Source: an uncultured Subdoligranulum sp.
GTDB lineage: Bacteria > Bacillota > Clostridia > Oscillospirales > Ruminococcaceae
Direction: 5' to 3'
Assembly: GCA_945830575.1 (NCBI GenBank)
Contig: CALZZE010000006.1
Location: 1 to 64,000 of the forward strand
Length of the DNA: 64,000 bases
Part shown: positions 27,126 to 36,255 of the stretch, piece by piece
Numbering within the stretch: the stretch's first letter is position 1
How the letters are laid out: each line of letters opens with the position of its first letter
The notes under the pieces: generated by a model
What the model saw: only the letters and a program-made list of their open reading frames with translations
What the model was told of the DNA's origin: nothing
Databases searched by the model: none
Translations under genes and position numbers: made by a program

Positions 27126-27137
27126 GTGAAAAATGCC

Positions 27138-29027
27138 TTACGAGTCGCTTTCGCTGTCAAACTGTTCCTGTTCTTCGGCCAGCTTCTCCCATTCCTCCAA
27201 CAATTCCTGCTGGTGGAATCGGGCGTCGTCCAGTTCGTCGCATTTCTCCCGCAAAAGCAGATGATCCCGCAGGACCTCCGGATCGTTGATCTCGTTTTCC
27301 AGTTCCACGATATGAGCACCAATCTCTTCAATTTCGGTCTCCACCGCTTTCAGCCGGGCACGCACCTCCGCACGGCGGCGGCGCTGTTCTTTGCCGTAGG
27401 CCTGCTTTTTTGCGCCATCCTCGGCTTTTTTCTGCTCGACCGTCTGACCGTTGGTCCGGTTATTCAGGGCATGAAAGTCCGGGTAAAAGACTGCCTTGCC
27501 GTTTTCCAGATACAGGATGGGACAGCCCAGCGTCTGCATCAGATACCGGTCATGGGTGACCAGCAGCAGTGTGCCCGTGTAGGCATCCAGCGCTTTGGTC
27601 AGGCTTTCCCGCATGAAAATGTCCAGATGGTTGGTAGGCTCGTCCAGAAACATCAGGTTGGGACGTTCCAGCGCCAGTTCCGCAAAGCGGAGCCTGGCCA
27701 GCTCACCGCCGGACAGAGTGGCGCAGTCCTTGAACACTTCCTCTCCCCGGTACCCGAACCGTGCCAGATGACTGCGCACTTCCAGTTCCGTAAAGCGGGG
27801 ATACTGATTCCAGATCGCATCGATCACACGCCCCGCCCGTCTGGCCTGCTGCTGCGTAAAAACGCCGGGCCGGGCGCCGGTTCCAAGGCGCACCATGCCC
27901 GCACTGGGACGGCGTTTTCCGTCCAGCACCTGCAGCAGCGTGGATTTTCCCGTTCCATTTGGCCCTGCAATGACCAGCTTGTCACCCCGGTGGACGGTGT
28001 AATCCAGCCCATCCAACAGCGTGCGCTCCCCGATGCGGACGGTGAGATTTTTCATCATCACCAGTTCATCGTAAGGTTCAATGTCATATTCAAAACGGAA
28101 ATTCAGTTCCCACGCCTCCGCCTGCGGGGCCTCAGTGATCTCCAGCTTTTCCAGCTGCTTGCGGCGGCTCTGCGCCATCTTGGTGGTGGAGGCCCGTACA
28201 AGATTCCGGTCGATGTAATCCTGCAGCTTGGCCGCCTTTTCCATGTCCGCCTCATGCTGTTTCTGCTGGCGCTCATCTGCCGCCTCCCTCTGAGGCAGGT
28301 AGGCGGAATAGTTGCCGCGGTAGGTCTTGATGGTCTTGCCGCGCAGTTCCCAGATCCTTGTGCAGATCGCATCCAGAAAAAATCGGTCATGGCTGACCAC
28401 AAGGACCGCGCCGCGATAGGTCTTCAGGTAGGTTTCCAGCCATCCCATGGTTTCCAGATCCAGATGGTTGGTAGGTTCGTCCAGAATCAGCAGGTCAGGG
28501 CGTTCCAGCAGCAGCCGGGCCAGACGCAGGCGGGTCTGTTCTCCGCCGGAGAGGACACGGGCAGGTTTTGTCCATGTGTCGGCGGGAAATCCCATGCCGC
28601 TCAGCACCTTTCTGATCTGCACATCCATATGATAGGCATCCATGGCGTCAATGATGGCGGTACACTGCGCGATTTTGTCCGTCAGCAGGGGGTCCGGCGC
28701 GACAGCCATCCGGTGCTGGAGTTCCTCCATCCGCTGCATCGCCTGCGTTGCCGGGGCAAACGCCTCCTCCATGGTCTGATAAACATTATGGCTGGGATCC
28801 AACACGGCATTTTGTTCCAGATACCCGCAGGTAATGCCGCTGGCAAAGGACGCAGAGCCGCTGTCCGGCTGGGATTGCCCGCACAAAATGCGCAGCAATG
28901 TTGTTTTTCCCGTCCCGTTGGCGCCAATGATGCCAATGCGGTCTCCCCGTTCCACCCCGGCGGTAACGCCGCGCAGTACCTCATGGACGCCGAAGCTCTT
29001 GCCCAGATCCTGTAATTCCATCAACAT
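27138..29027 (-). CDS. ABC-F family ATPase
   Basis: A 629-residue soluble protein with two ABC domains and no membrane part. Walker A motifs GANGTGKTTLL and GPNGTGKSTLL, signatures LSGGEQTRLRL and LSGGELARLRF, a linker between the domains, and a C-terminal charged coiled coil (about 530-629) as in Uup/YdiF-type members. ABC-F proteins act on the ribosome or in translation quality control rather than transport. Start taken at ATG 29027 (AAGGAG upstream); ATG 29039 is too close to that site. Confidence 0.9.
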   Translation of the reverse strand: MLMELQDLGKSFGVHEVLRGVTAGVERGDRIGIIGANGTGKTTLLRILCGQSQPDSGSASFASGITCGYLEQNAVLDPSHNVYQTMEEAFAPATQAMQRMEELQHRMAVAPDPLLTDKIAQCTAIIDAMDAYHMDVQIRKVLSGMGFPADTWTKPARVLSGGEQTRLRLARLLLERPDLLILDEPTNHLDLETMGWLETYLKTYRGAVLVVSHDRFFLDAICTRIWELRGKTIKTYRGNYSAYLPQREAADERQQKQHEADMEKAAKLQDYIDRNLVRASTTKMAQSRRKQLEKLEITEAPQAEAWELNFRFEYDIEPYDELVMMKNLTVRIGERTLLDGLDYTVHRGDKLVIAGPNGTGKSTLLQVLDGKRRPSAGMVRLGTGARPGVFTQQQARRAGRVIDAIWNQYPRFTELEVRSHLARFGYRGEEVFKDCATLSGGELARLRFAELALERPNLMFLDEPTNHLDIFMRESLTKALDAYTGTLLLVTHDRYLMQTLGCPILYLENGKAVFYPDFHALNNRTNGQTVEQKKAEDGAKKQAYGKEQRRRRAEVRARLKAVETEIEEIGAHIVELENEINDPEVLRDHLLLREKCDELDDARFHQQELLEEWEKLAEEQEQFDSESDS

Positions 29028-29100
29028 AGTGATTTCCATTCTCCTTCACACAAAGAGGCCGCTGCCAGTTTTTCGGCAACGGCCCGCTGCCCCGCCAACA

Positions 29101-29856
29101 TTACAGCAGAGCTTCGTTTTGATGGCGGCGGTTGCGCACGCCGATGTTTTCCAGTTCCTCCGGCTCCATCACAATGCGGTACAGTTCCTCAAAGGACTGC
29201 ACCTCGTATTTCGGCGTGATCCCGGTTTTGTTTTCCTCTCTGCCAAAATTCACCCAGCATGTGTCCAGACCGGCGTTGAGTCCGCCTTTGATGTCCGCAT
29301 ACAGGTCATCCCCCACCATCAGCACACGGCTGCGGTTGGTAAGGCCCAGATCTTTCAACACCAGATCGAACAGACGCGCATTGGGTTTGGCGGTACCCAT
29401 CTTTTCGGAGATATAGATGCCGTCCATATACCGGTCAATGCCGGATGCCTGTATGCGGGACTGCTGTACCTTGGTAGCGCCGTTGGAGACAATGGCCAGC
29501 GTGGCTACCTCGCTCAGCTCTACAAGTGCCTGCATAGCTCCCGGCAGAATGTCCGCATGGGTTGCCAGCAGTTCCTCATATACATCGTTCATTTCAGGGC
29601 CTTTGCCGTTGTCCGCCACGCCAAGTGCCTTCATAAATCGGCCAAAACGGATGTGAAACAGCTTGCTGCGGGTCAGTTCCCCCTTGGCGAGGCTGTCCCA
29701 GAGTTGGCGGTTGACCTCATGATAGATTGCACAAGCCTGCTCGTCATGGGGCAGGTCGTAGCGTGTCAGCATTTCCGTCAGCGCCTGACGTTCCGCCGCA
29801 TCAAAATCCAGCAGCGTGTTGTCCACATCCAGCAAAAGACAGGTATAGTTTGCCAT
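29101..29856 (-). CDS. YjjG-type HAD nucleotidase
   Basis: A 251-residue HAD hydrolase of the YjjG family (pyrimidine 5'-nucleotidase acting on non-canonical nucleotides, a house-cleaning role). Motif I LLDVDNTLLDFD, motif II AIVSNGATK, and motif IV VLMVGDDLYADI with GGLNAGLDTCWVN. It starts 2 bases after the stop of the small ORF at 29859-30014 and uses an AGGAG inside that ORF's end, so the two are likely co-translated. Confidence 0.88.
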   Translation of the reverse strand: MANYTCLLLDVDNTLLDFDAAERQALTEMLTRYDLPHDEQACAIYHEVNRQLWDSLAKGELTRSKLFHIRFGRFMKALGVADNGKGPEMNDVYEELLATHADILPGAMQALVELSEVATLAIVSNGATKVQQSRIQASGIDRYMDGIYISEKMGTAKPNARLFDLVLKDLGLTNRSRVLMVGDDLYADIKGGLNAGLDTCWVNFGREENKTGITPKYEVQSFEELYRIVMEPEELENIGVRNRRHQNEALL

Positions 29857-29858
29857 AA

Positions 29859-29999
29859 TTACTCCTGATCCTGTTGATTCGTGTCTGATTCTTCCGCAGT
29901 GTCCCAGTCAGTGGGATAATTTTCCACACTGCCGTTGGTCATGGGCGGTTCCCCGCTGTCCGGCACAAAGCCGGCGTCACAGTCATAGAAAAACAGCAC
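29859..29999 (-). CDS. small acidic protein, unknown
   Basis: An ORF too short for usual gene calling: 46 residues from GTG 29999, which has an excellent GGAGG at 8 bases, or 51 residues from an in-frame ATG at 30014. The product begins VLFFYDCDAGFVPDSG and is Asp/Glu/Asn-rich to the end, without Lys or Arg in the shorter form. No signal or membrane segment. It fits exactly between the SGNH-like gene and yjjG, with its stop 2 bases from the yjjG start. Function unknown; it may also serve only to couple translation. Confidence 0.55.
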   Translation of the reverse strand: MLFFYDCDAGFVPDSGEPPMTNGSVENYPTDWDTAEESDTNQQDQE

Positions 30000-30044
30000 A
30001 TTTCTCACCTCCATGCCATTCTATGCGGCACGGAGACGCGGCGG

Positions 30045-31721
30045 TCATTCCTGCCCTTCTCCTCCCTGAGGCTCCTCCGGTGCGGGCGTGGGGGAAGGCG
30101 TCGGTGTCGGCGCAGCGGTAGCGCGGGGATTGACTGTCAGCGTAAAGATGCCCTCCGCTCCGTTGTTCTTCGCACGAAGCGTGTAGGTGCCCGGCTCATT
30201 GGCAGTAAACTGCACCTGCGCGCCGGTGGCCGTCCACCCGGTCTGATCGCAGGTCCAGGTGATATCCCCCTTCTGGTTCTGCACGCTGGCATTCAATGTC
30301 ACTGCACTGCCCGCCTCAATGGTACTGGTGCCGGAAACGCTGACGGTCGTGGGATCGCCGGTCACCGTCACCTTGATCTGCGCGCTCTTGTAGGTTCCGT
30401 TGATCTCGATACCGGCCTTGATCTCATAGCTGCCCGCCTCGGTGGGGGTGAAGGTAAAGGTTCCGCCATTCTGCTGCAAATCCCCATTGACCGCCCACTG
30501 CACGTTGCTGTTATCGTAGGTTTTGCCGCCCAGCTTGACATTGGCCGTGATGGAAATGCTCTCATCCTTCTTCATGGTGGTGTCGCCGCGATCCAGCGTC
30601 AGATCCACCCGGGCGTCATTGAACATTGCCGTCACAGAGAGATCCTGTGTCACCACATCATACCGGGTCTCGCTGGTCTGGCCATCGCTCCACTTGTAGA
30701 AGGTATACCCGGAAGCCGCCACCGCAGTGATGGACACGGTTTCCTTGTCGTTCACCTCAAATTCAATGGCGGAGACGCCGGTTTGTCCGTTTCCGGTGAG
30801 GGTGCCCTTCCCCTCCTCCACGGCATAACTGACTTTATGCTTGAAAGGCGTGGGCGTAGGCTCAGCCGTGACATTCCCTGCCGCGCTGGCAGCACGTTTG
30901 GGAATATCGTTGGTGTCGGGCCGCTGGTCGTTGGTCTGCCATGCATGGCTCTTCACATAGCTGAGCAGCGTATTGACGCCGGACGCGGAGAAGGTTCCGG
31001 CGCCCCGGTCAAAATAGGTTTCCTCGGCAAAACCGGAGCTGTTTTTCAGCATCTCGGTGCTGTTCAGGAACTTCCAGCCCATCGCCTCGCAGAGTTCCGC
31101 AAGCTTCTGGTTATACTGGTCAATATAAGTCTGCCTCTCCCCTGCGTTTTCGCTGCCTTTCAGCACCGGAGGAACAGCATTGACAATAATATCGCTGTAT
31201 GCATAGGCCGTTGCAATGGAGTTCACCACCTGACGGTAATCCTGCACGAACAGTTCCGGGGAGACACCTTCCGCGGCATCGTTGCTGCCAAGCGTGATGA
31301 TGACGCGCCGGGGTTTCATCTGGGCCAGTGCCTGCGGAATGGTATAGGTGTTGGGGTCATTGGCAAAATTGACGCAGGCCGTGGACAGTACCTCCGAAAT
31401 TTTCAGATCCTTCTGTCCCACGTACTGATCCAGCGTGATCAGATTCGAGGTTTGCAGACTGACGGTATACTGATCCCCCACAAACACCGTGGAGGTGATG
31501 TAACCGGCATCCGCCTCACTGCTCTGGGGCAGAACACAGCTCAGGGAGGTATCCAGCGGGTAGGCGTCCTTGTCATAGCTGCTTGAACCAAAGCTGAAAT
31601 CCAGCCTGGAAGGCAGCACCCAAGCCGCCACAAAACTGGCCACAATAGCAAGAGCGCAGCACAGCAACACAATGCAGGCCTTACGCTGCATCGGGCTGAA
31701 ACGCGGTGAATTGCGGTTCAT
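30045..31721 (-). CDS. secreted or surface SGNH-like protein with repeat domains
   Basis: A 558-residue protein with an N-terminal membrane anchor (about 15-38), an SGNH/GDSL-like domain (about 85-270), an InlB-type B-repeat (about 285-360, SYAVEEGKGTLTG to VTAMF), two Ig-like stretches and a Pro-Thr-rich tail. The GxND block is kept (TLGSND), but block I reads FVGDQYT, with Gln in place of the catalytic Ser, and the late DxxH is replaced by FDRGAGTFSASG. A binding rather than esterase role is likely. Start ATG 31721 behind GGAGGG. Confidence 0.8.
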   Translation of the reverse strand: MNRNSPRFSPMQRKACIVLLCCALAIVASFVAAWVLPSRLDFSFGSSSYDKDAYPLDTSLSCVLPQSSEADAGYITSTVFVGDQYTVSLQTSNLITLDQYVGQKDLKISEVLSTACVNFANDPNTYTIPQALAQMKPRRVIITLGSNDAAEGVSPELFVQDYRQVVNSIATAYAYSDIIVNAVPPVLKGSENAGERQTYIDQYNQKLAELCEAMGWKFLNSTEMLKNSSGFAEETYFDRGAGTFSASGVNTLLSYVKSHAWQTNDQRPDTNDIPKRAASAAGNVTAEPTPTPFKHKVSYAVEEGKGTLTGNGQTGVSAIEFEVNDKETVSITAVAASGYTFYKWSDGQTSETRYDVVTQDLSVTAMFNDARVDLTLDRGDTTMKKDESISITANVKLGGKTYDNSNVQWAVNGDLQQNGGTFTFTPTEAGSYEIKAGIEINGTYKSAQIKVTVTGDPTTVSVSGTSTIEAGSAVTLNASVQNQKGDITWTCDQTGWTATGAQVQFTANEPGTYTLRAKNNGAEGIFTLTVNPRATAAPTPTPSPTPAPEEPQGGEGQE

Positions 31722-31793
31722 GACGTATTTTCCCTCCAACATTTCCATGATGCAATGAGCGCAAGAGCGCCCATGGTAAAATCCATACAGGAT

Positions 31794-31822
31794 ATTATAG
31801 CATAAAAAACTCTGTTTGAAAA
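31794..31822 (-). promoter_or_regulatory. promoter of the SGNH-like gene operon
   Basis: TATAAT (31794-31799) with an extended TGC before it and TTTTCA 17 bases upstream (31817-31822), on the minus strand. The roughly 70-base leader contains a GAGCGC/GCGCTC hairpin. Confidence 0.65.
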
Positions 31823-31861
31823 TGCTTTCACAAGAATTTAATGAAATGTCATTTTGGTAAC

Positions 31862-31895
31862 AAAAAGCAGGCTGCCCGAAAGCAGCCTGCTTTTT
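31862..31895 (-). terminator. terminator of the ABC importer operon
   Basis: Perfect 14-bp stem including A5/T5 flanks (31862-31875 with 31882-31895), 6-base loop; symmetrical, so it can act in both directions. It lies 7 bases after the ATPase stop codon. Confidence 0.9.
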
Positions 31896-31902
31896 GGTTC
31901 AC

Positions 31903-32697
31903 TCAGGAGAGCAGCATGCGGTCGTTGGCAAATTCACTGTCACTGACCTGCTCGAAACGGGCCAACAGATCCTTGACCTGCAGTGATGCCTTTTCCTCCC
32001 CTCGCACATCGTAAATGATGTGTCCCTCGTACATCATGATCAGGCGGTTGCCGTACTTGATGGCATCCTTCATATTGTGGGTGATCATGAGCGTGGTGAG
32101 ATGGTTTTCATGCACGATCTTGTCGGACAGGGCCAGCACCTTGGCAGCGGTCTTGGGATCCAGAGCGGCGGTATGCTCGTCCAGCAGCAAAAGCTGAGGC
32201 TTTTTCAGCGTGGCCATCAACAGCGTGACTGCCTGGCGCTGACCGCCGGAGAGCAATCCAACCTTGCTGGTCATGCGCTCCTCAAGGCCCAGATCCAGCG
32301 TTTTGAGCAGTTCGTAATACTCCTCATGTTCCTTTTTGGTGATGCCGGAACGCAGTGTGCGGGAAGAGCCGCGGCGTGCCGCCAGCGCAAGGTTTTCATC
32401 AATTCCCATCGTCGCGGCGGTGCCCATCATGGGGTCCTGAAACACGCGGCCAATGTATTTGGCACGCTGATGCTCCGAAAGACGGGTCACATCCTTGCCG
32501 TCGATCATGATCTTGCCCATATCCACCGGCCAGACACCCGCCACCGCATTGAGCATGGTGGACTTTCCAGCGCCGTTGCCGCCGATGACGGTGCAGAAAT
32601 CTCCGTCCTCCAGCGTCAGATTCAGGCCGTTCAAGGCGACCTTTTCATTGACAGTTCCCGCGTTAAAGGTCTTGTAGACATTCTTGATCTCAAGCAT
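31903..32697 (-). CDS. ABC transporter ATP-binding protein
   Basis: A 264-residue ABC ATPase with Walker A GGNGAGKSTM, signature LSGGQRQAV, Walker B LLLLDEHTAALD and the switch His. It is the third gene of a substrate-binding protein - permease - ATPase importer and overlaps the permease by 8 bases. By family resemblance this is the TrpXYZ-type set (COG1101 ATPase), which in several Firmicutes imports tryptophan or other aromatic compounds. Confidence 0.9.
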   Translation of the reverse strand: MLEIKNVYKTFNAGTVNEKVALNGLNLTLEDGDFCTVIGGNGAGKSTMLNAVAGVWPVDMGKIMIDGKDVTRLSEHQRAKYIGRVFQDPMMGTAATMGIDENLALAARRGSSRTLRSGITKKEHEEYYELLKTLDLGLEERMTSKVGLLSGGQRQAVTLLMATLKKPQLLLLDEHTAALDPKTAAKVLALSDKIVHENHLTTLMITHNMKDAIKYGNRLIMMYEGHIIYDVRGEEKASLQVKDLLARFEQVSDSEFANDRMLLS

Positions 32698-33637
32698 TGT
32701 TGTTTCCTCCCTTTTTCACGGTGGGACGGGTAAAATACTTTCCCTTCCAGTACGGAACCGTCAGGAACAGCGCCACCACAAGCGCAGTGAGCAATTTCAG
32801 GTCGTCCGTGGAGAGGCCCAGACGCAGCACAAACTGAATCACCACATAATAGATGATCGCACCGATGATGGCGGCAGTCAGTTTCAGCGCAAAGTTGCGG
32901 AACACCTTGGCAAAGATGACCTCACCGATGATGACAGCCGCCAGACCGATCACGATGGCGCCGCGGCCCATATTGATATCAGAGAATCCCTGATACTGGG
33001 ACAGCAATGCGCCCGCCAGTGCCACAAGACCGTTGGAGATCATCAATCCAAGGACGGTGGTCACATTGGTGTTGATGCCCTGTGCGCGGGACATGTTCCG
33101 GTTGGCACCGGTGGCACGGATGGCGCAGCCGATCTCGGTGCCGAAGAACCAGTACAGCAGCGCCACCAGCGCAATGCAGATAATCACCAGCACAAAGATG
33201 GGGTTTTTCAGTCCCAGCGTACGCACATGACGGGAGGAGACCACCAGCTGATACTTATCCACGCTGACAGGCAGGTTCGCCTTGCCGCCGCCCGTGCCGT
33301 AGCCCATGATGCGCAGGTTGACGGAATACAGCGCCAGCTGCGTGAGGATGCCGGCCAGAATGGCAGGGATGCCGCAGGCCGTATGAAGAAGACCCGTCAC
33401 CAGACCGGCCAGCAGGCCCGCCAGCACCGCGGCCAGCACGGCAAGCCACGCAGGCACGCCATTGAGGGTCAGCACAACGCAAACCGCGCCGCCGGTGGCC
33501 AGAGAACCGTCCACCGTCAAATCCGCCACGTCCAGAATGCGGTAGGTAATGTACACGCCAATGGCCATAATACCCCAAATCAAGCCCTGTGCCGCAGCGC
33601 CGGGCATGGAATTGAGCAGGGATGTGAAGAAATCCAT
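32690..33637 (-). CDS. ABC transporter permease
   Basis: A 315-residue permease with about nine membrane segments, of the branched-chain-amino-acid permease fold (COG4120 type), with GVYITYRILDVADLTVDGS near the start as in this subfamily. Lies between the binding protein, after a hairpin at 33671-33709, and the ATPase. Confidence 0.9.
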   Translation of the reverse strand: MDFFTSLLNSMPGAAAQGLIWGIMAIGVYITYRILDVADLTVDGSLATGGAVCVVLTLNGVPAWLAVLAAVLAGLLAGLVTGLLHTACGIPAILAGILTQLALYSVNLRIMGYGTGGGKANLPVSVDKYQLVVSSRHVRTLGLKNPIFVLVIICIALVALLYWFFGTEIGCAIRATGANRNMSRAQGINTNVTTVLGLMISNGLVALAGALLSQYQGFSDINMGRGAIVIGLAAVIIGEVIFAKVFRNFALKLTAAIIGAIIYYVVIQFVLRLGLSTDDLKLLTALVVALFLTVPYWKGKYFTRPTVKKGGNNNA

Positions 33638-33670
33638 GAGGGTCCTCCCTTTTGAAATTGATGAAACAGC

Positions 33671-33709
33671 GAAAAGCAGCGGAAAAAGGTTGGCCCCTTT
33701 TCCGCTGCT
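33671..33709 (-). terminator. intra-operon hairpin, possible attenuator
   Basis: A 14-15-bp stem (33675-33689 with 33696-33709) in the gap between the binding-protein and permease genes, followed on the minus strand by TTTTCGC. It probably lets only part of the transcripts continue, giving more binding protein than permease. Confidence 0.65.
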
Positions 33710-33723
33710 TGAGGGACTTTTAC

Positions 33724-34761
33724 TTAGTCGGCAGCGATAGCCTCGTAATCGTCAGGAACAGTGATGTTCAGCTGCTCGCAGTTGGCAACGTTGTACTTCT
33801 TGGTAACTTCGGGAGCAAACTGCACAGGAATGGTGCTGATGTCAGCTCCATCGAACAGGATCTGGGCAGCCATCTCGCCGGTGGTGTAGCCAAGGTCATA
33901 GTAGCTGATGGACAGGGTGGCAACGCCGCAGCCCTTGCAGATGCCTTCCTCACCGGCCACAACGGGCACGCCGGCGGGCAGAACCACGTTGGCGATGGCC
34001 TCGGTGTTGGAAGCGGCAGTGTTGTCAGTGGGGATGTAAATCACGTCAGAGTTGTCCGCAGCGGTCTGGGCCACAGAGGAAACATCGTTGGTGTCGGTGA
34101 AGGCGTAGCGGGCAACCGTGTAGCCAGCATCGGTCAGGAACTTCTCCATCTCGTCGCACTGGTAAACGGAGTTGGGCTCAGCGGAGCAGTACAGCAGGCC
34201 AACGTTGGCAGCATCCGGGAACAGCTCCTGGATCATGGCAGCCTGCTGATCCAGCGGGGCCAGGTCGGAGGTACCGGAAACGTTGCCGCCCACAGTGCCG
34301 TTCCAGTCATCGATCTCCAGCGCGGTGGCGTAGTCGGTGACGGAGGTGCCCAGCACGGGGATCTCAGAGGTCGCAGCAGCGGCAGCCTGCAGCGGAGCGG
34401 TGGCGTTCGCCAGAATCAGGTCCACATTGGAGGACACAAAGCCGTTGATGATGGTGGAGCAGTTGGCGGAATCGCCGGAGGCATTCTGCTCATCGAAGCC
34501 CACAATCGCCTTGCCCTCAGCCTTGGCGGTCAAAGCATCCTTGAAGCCCTGCGTGGCAGCATCCAGAGCCTCATGCTGCACCAGCTGGCACACGCCAACA
34601 ACGTAAACAGGCAGATCGCCCTGCGCCTCCTCGGAAGAGGCAGCAGCCTCAGAGGACGCTGCCTCAGAGGATGCCGCGGAAGAGGCCGTGGCGGTGGCGC
34701 CGCAGCCGGCCAGCGCCAGAACAAGGCTGGCTGCCGTCAACATGGAAATTGCTTTTTTCAT
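33724..34761 (-). CDS. ABC transporter substrate-binding lipoprotein (TrpX-like)
   Basis: A 345-residue lipoprotein: signal peptide with lipobox LALAGC, so Cys20 or so would be lipidated, then an Ala-Ser-Glu-rich flexible linker and the two-lobed ABC_sub_bind (PF04392) domain. These proteins bind aromatic amino acids or unknown ligands on the outer face of the membrane. ATG 34761 has GGGAGG upstream and removes a 20-codon non-homologous extension. Promoter at 34835-34863. Confidence 0.9.
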   Translation of the reverse strand: MKKAISMLTAASLVLALAGCGATATASSAASSEAASSEAAASSEEAQGDLPVYVVGVCQLVQHEALDAATQGFKDALTAKAEGKAIVGFDEQNASGDSANCSTIINGFVSSNVDLILANATAPLQAAAAATSEIPVLGTSVTDYATALEIDDWNGTVGGNVSGTSDLAPLDQQAAMIQELFPDAANVGLLYCSAEPNSVYQCDEMEKFLTDAGYTVARYAFTDTNDVSSVAQTAADNSDVIYIPTDNTAASNTEAIANVVLPAGVPVVAGEEGICKGCGVATLSISYYDLGYTTGEMAAQILFDGADISTIPVQFAPEVTKKYNVANCEQLNITVPDDYEAIAAD

Positions 34762-34834
34762 TGGATATTCCTCCCAATTTCGTTTGTCGCCCGCCCGCAT
34801 GGTGCGGTCCCTCACGGGCAATTCAATGCTTTAA

Positions 34835-34863
34835 AGTATAACACACAAACGAATCCCTGACAA
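34835..34863 (-). promoter_or_regulatory. promoter of the ABC importer operon
   Basis: TTGTCA (-35, 34858-34863), 17-base spacer, TATACT (-10, 34835-34840) on the minus strand. The leader of about 65 bases shows an imperfect GCCCG/CGGGC pairing but no T-box or known riboswitch. Confidence 0.75.
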
Positions 34864-34943
34864 GATGCAACATGACAAATCCGGATGATTTCCGCAGTTC
34901 ATTTTTTGTCGGAAACGCTGAATTTTTCCAAAATTCTCTCATT

Positions 34944-35414
34944 TCAGGCAAAAACATCCTGCTCGATCCGGGACATTTTCTCTATGAATTCCGCCGGAGT
35001 CCGGGCACTGCGCAGCAGGCGGACAAGCTCCTCATTGCTCATCAGATTCACAAGCCGGGCCAGAAGCAGCAGCCGCAGACTCTCCTGTCCGGGAGGCACC
35101 GCCAGCATAAACACAAGATCCACCGGACGGCCGTCCGGCGCCCCCCAATCGATGCCCTCCTCCAGCGTCAGCGCGGAAAGACCCGGCGCCGCCACGCCGG
35201 CATTACAGGCGTGCGGCAGCGCGATGCCCTCCCCGATGGCGGTGCTGCCGCCCGCAGTCTCCCGGTCGAACACCGCGTTGTAGTAAGCTGTTCCGTTGGT
35301 GATGACACCGCCGCTCTCCTGCAATTCCACAAGGATGCCGAGCGCATCGTCCCGGTTGTCGATCTTTGCGTTGAGCAGAATGCTCTGGGGACTAAGCAGT
35401 TCACAGGCCCGCAT
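34944..35414 (-). CDS. PTS EIIA type-2 domain protein
   Basis: A 156-residue stand-alone EIIA of the fructose/mannitol class (PtsN-like). The phosphorylated His lies in GEGIALPHA near 61-69. No EIIB or EIIC is encoded nearby, so it is either a regulatory EIIA or serves a permease encoded elsewhere. Thirteen bases after a Cof-type phosphatase gene, last of the lspA operon. Confidence 0.88.
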   Translation of the reverse strand: MRACELLSPQSILLNAKIDNRDDALGILVELQESGGVITNGTAYYNAVFDRETAGGSTAIGEGIALPHACNAGVAAPGLSALTLEEGIDWGAPDGRPVDLVFMLAVPPGQESLRLLLLARLVNLMSNEELVRLLRSARTPAEFIEKMSRIEQDVFA

Positions 35415-35427
35415 ACAACGTCCCTCC

Positions 35428-36255
35428 TTATTCCGATGCCTTGCGGATCAGGCTGTATAAGTATTCCCCCACCGCGCCTTCGGTGCAGCTGCAGATGGTC
35501 ACCTCATCGGCGGTGGCCTTCACCTCCGCCGGCGCATTGGCGACCGCCACGGAATGTCCCGCCTCTTTCATGATCTCCAGATCGTTGTAATAATCACCGA
35601 TCACAATGGTATGTTCAATCGGTTCATCCAGCAAAGCGCAGAGGTCCCGCATGCCGGTGGCCTTCCCCACACCGGTGGGCATGATCTCCAAATAGATGCT
35701 GTTGGTGGCAAGGAAATAGTTGTCCCGGCCATAAAAGCGGGTTTTGGCGAACTGGCCCAGCTTGCGGATGGTCTCCGGGTCAGCAGCAAACACCACCTTG
35801 ACCCAGCCGTCCGGCACAGAATCCAGAGGACAGGCCACACTGGACAGCCCTTCATCCACCTGATGCGCGTGGGTATAGCGGTTTGCCTGCACCACGTACA
35901 TCTCCCCAGCGCCTGCCATGACCTCCACACCGATGCCGGGGAATTTCAGCATAATGTCCCGAATAGCCGTGCTGGCCTGCGCCCGGTTCAAGGTCGCATG
36001 ACGCAGCACCGCATCGGTGGAGAAATCATACAGCAGCGCTCCGTTGCAGGAGATGGCCGGCAGCGACAGGGGGATATCCCCCAATGCTGCACGAATGGAT
36101 TCCGGCGGACGGCCGGTGGCCACCGTAAAACGGCCGCCCAACTGAATGAACAGCTTGATGACCGCCCGATTGCAGGAGGGCACGCCTTCCTTGGCGGTCA
36201 GCAGCGTGTTGTCCATATCGCAAAACACAAGATAGCTGCGCAGGCTCTGGTTCAT
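35428..36255 (-). CDS. Cof-type HAD phosphatase
   Basis: A 275-residue HAD hydrolase of the Cof/YidA kind: motif I VFCDMDNTLL near 10-19, FTVATGRPPES, and motif IV IGDYYNDLEIM near 214-224, with the C2B cap between. Likely dephosphorylates sugar phosphates or flavin-type substrates. ATG 36255 overlaps the pseudouridine synthase stop by 4 bases and has AAGGA upstream; an upstream extension in the frame lies inside that gene. Confidence 0.88.
   Translation of the reverse strand: MNQSLRSYLVFCDMDNTLLTAKEGVPSCNRAVIKLFIQLGGRFTVATGRPPESIRAALGDIPLSLPAISCNGALLYDFSTDAVLRHATLNRAQASTAIRDIMLKFPGIGVEVMAGAGEMYVVQANRYTHAHQVDEGLSSVACPLDSVPDGWVKVVFAADPETIRKLGQFAKTRFYGRDNYFLATNSIYLEIMPTGVGKATGMRDLCALLDEPIEHTIVIGDYYNDLEIMKEAGHSVAVANAPAEVKATADEVTICSCTEGAVGEYLYSLIRKASE

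Noticed and set aside
29058-29090. GGCCG/CGGCC hairpin between yjjG and the ABC-F gene
   Set aside because: No T run follows on the minus strand, so it does not qualify as an intrinsic terminator.
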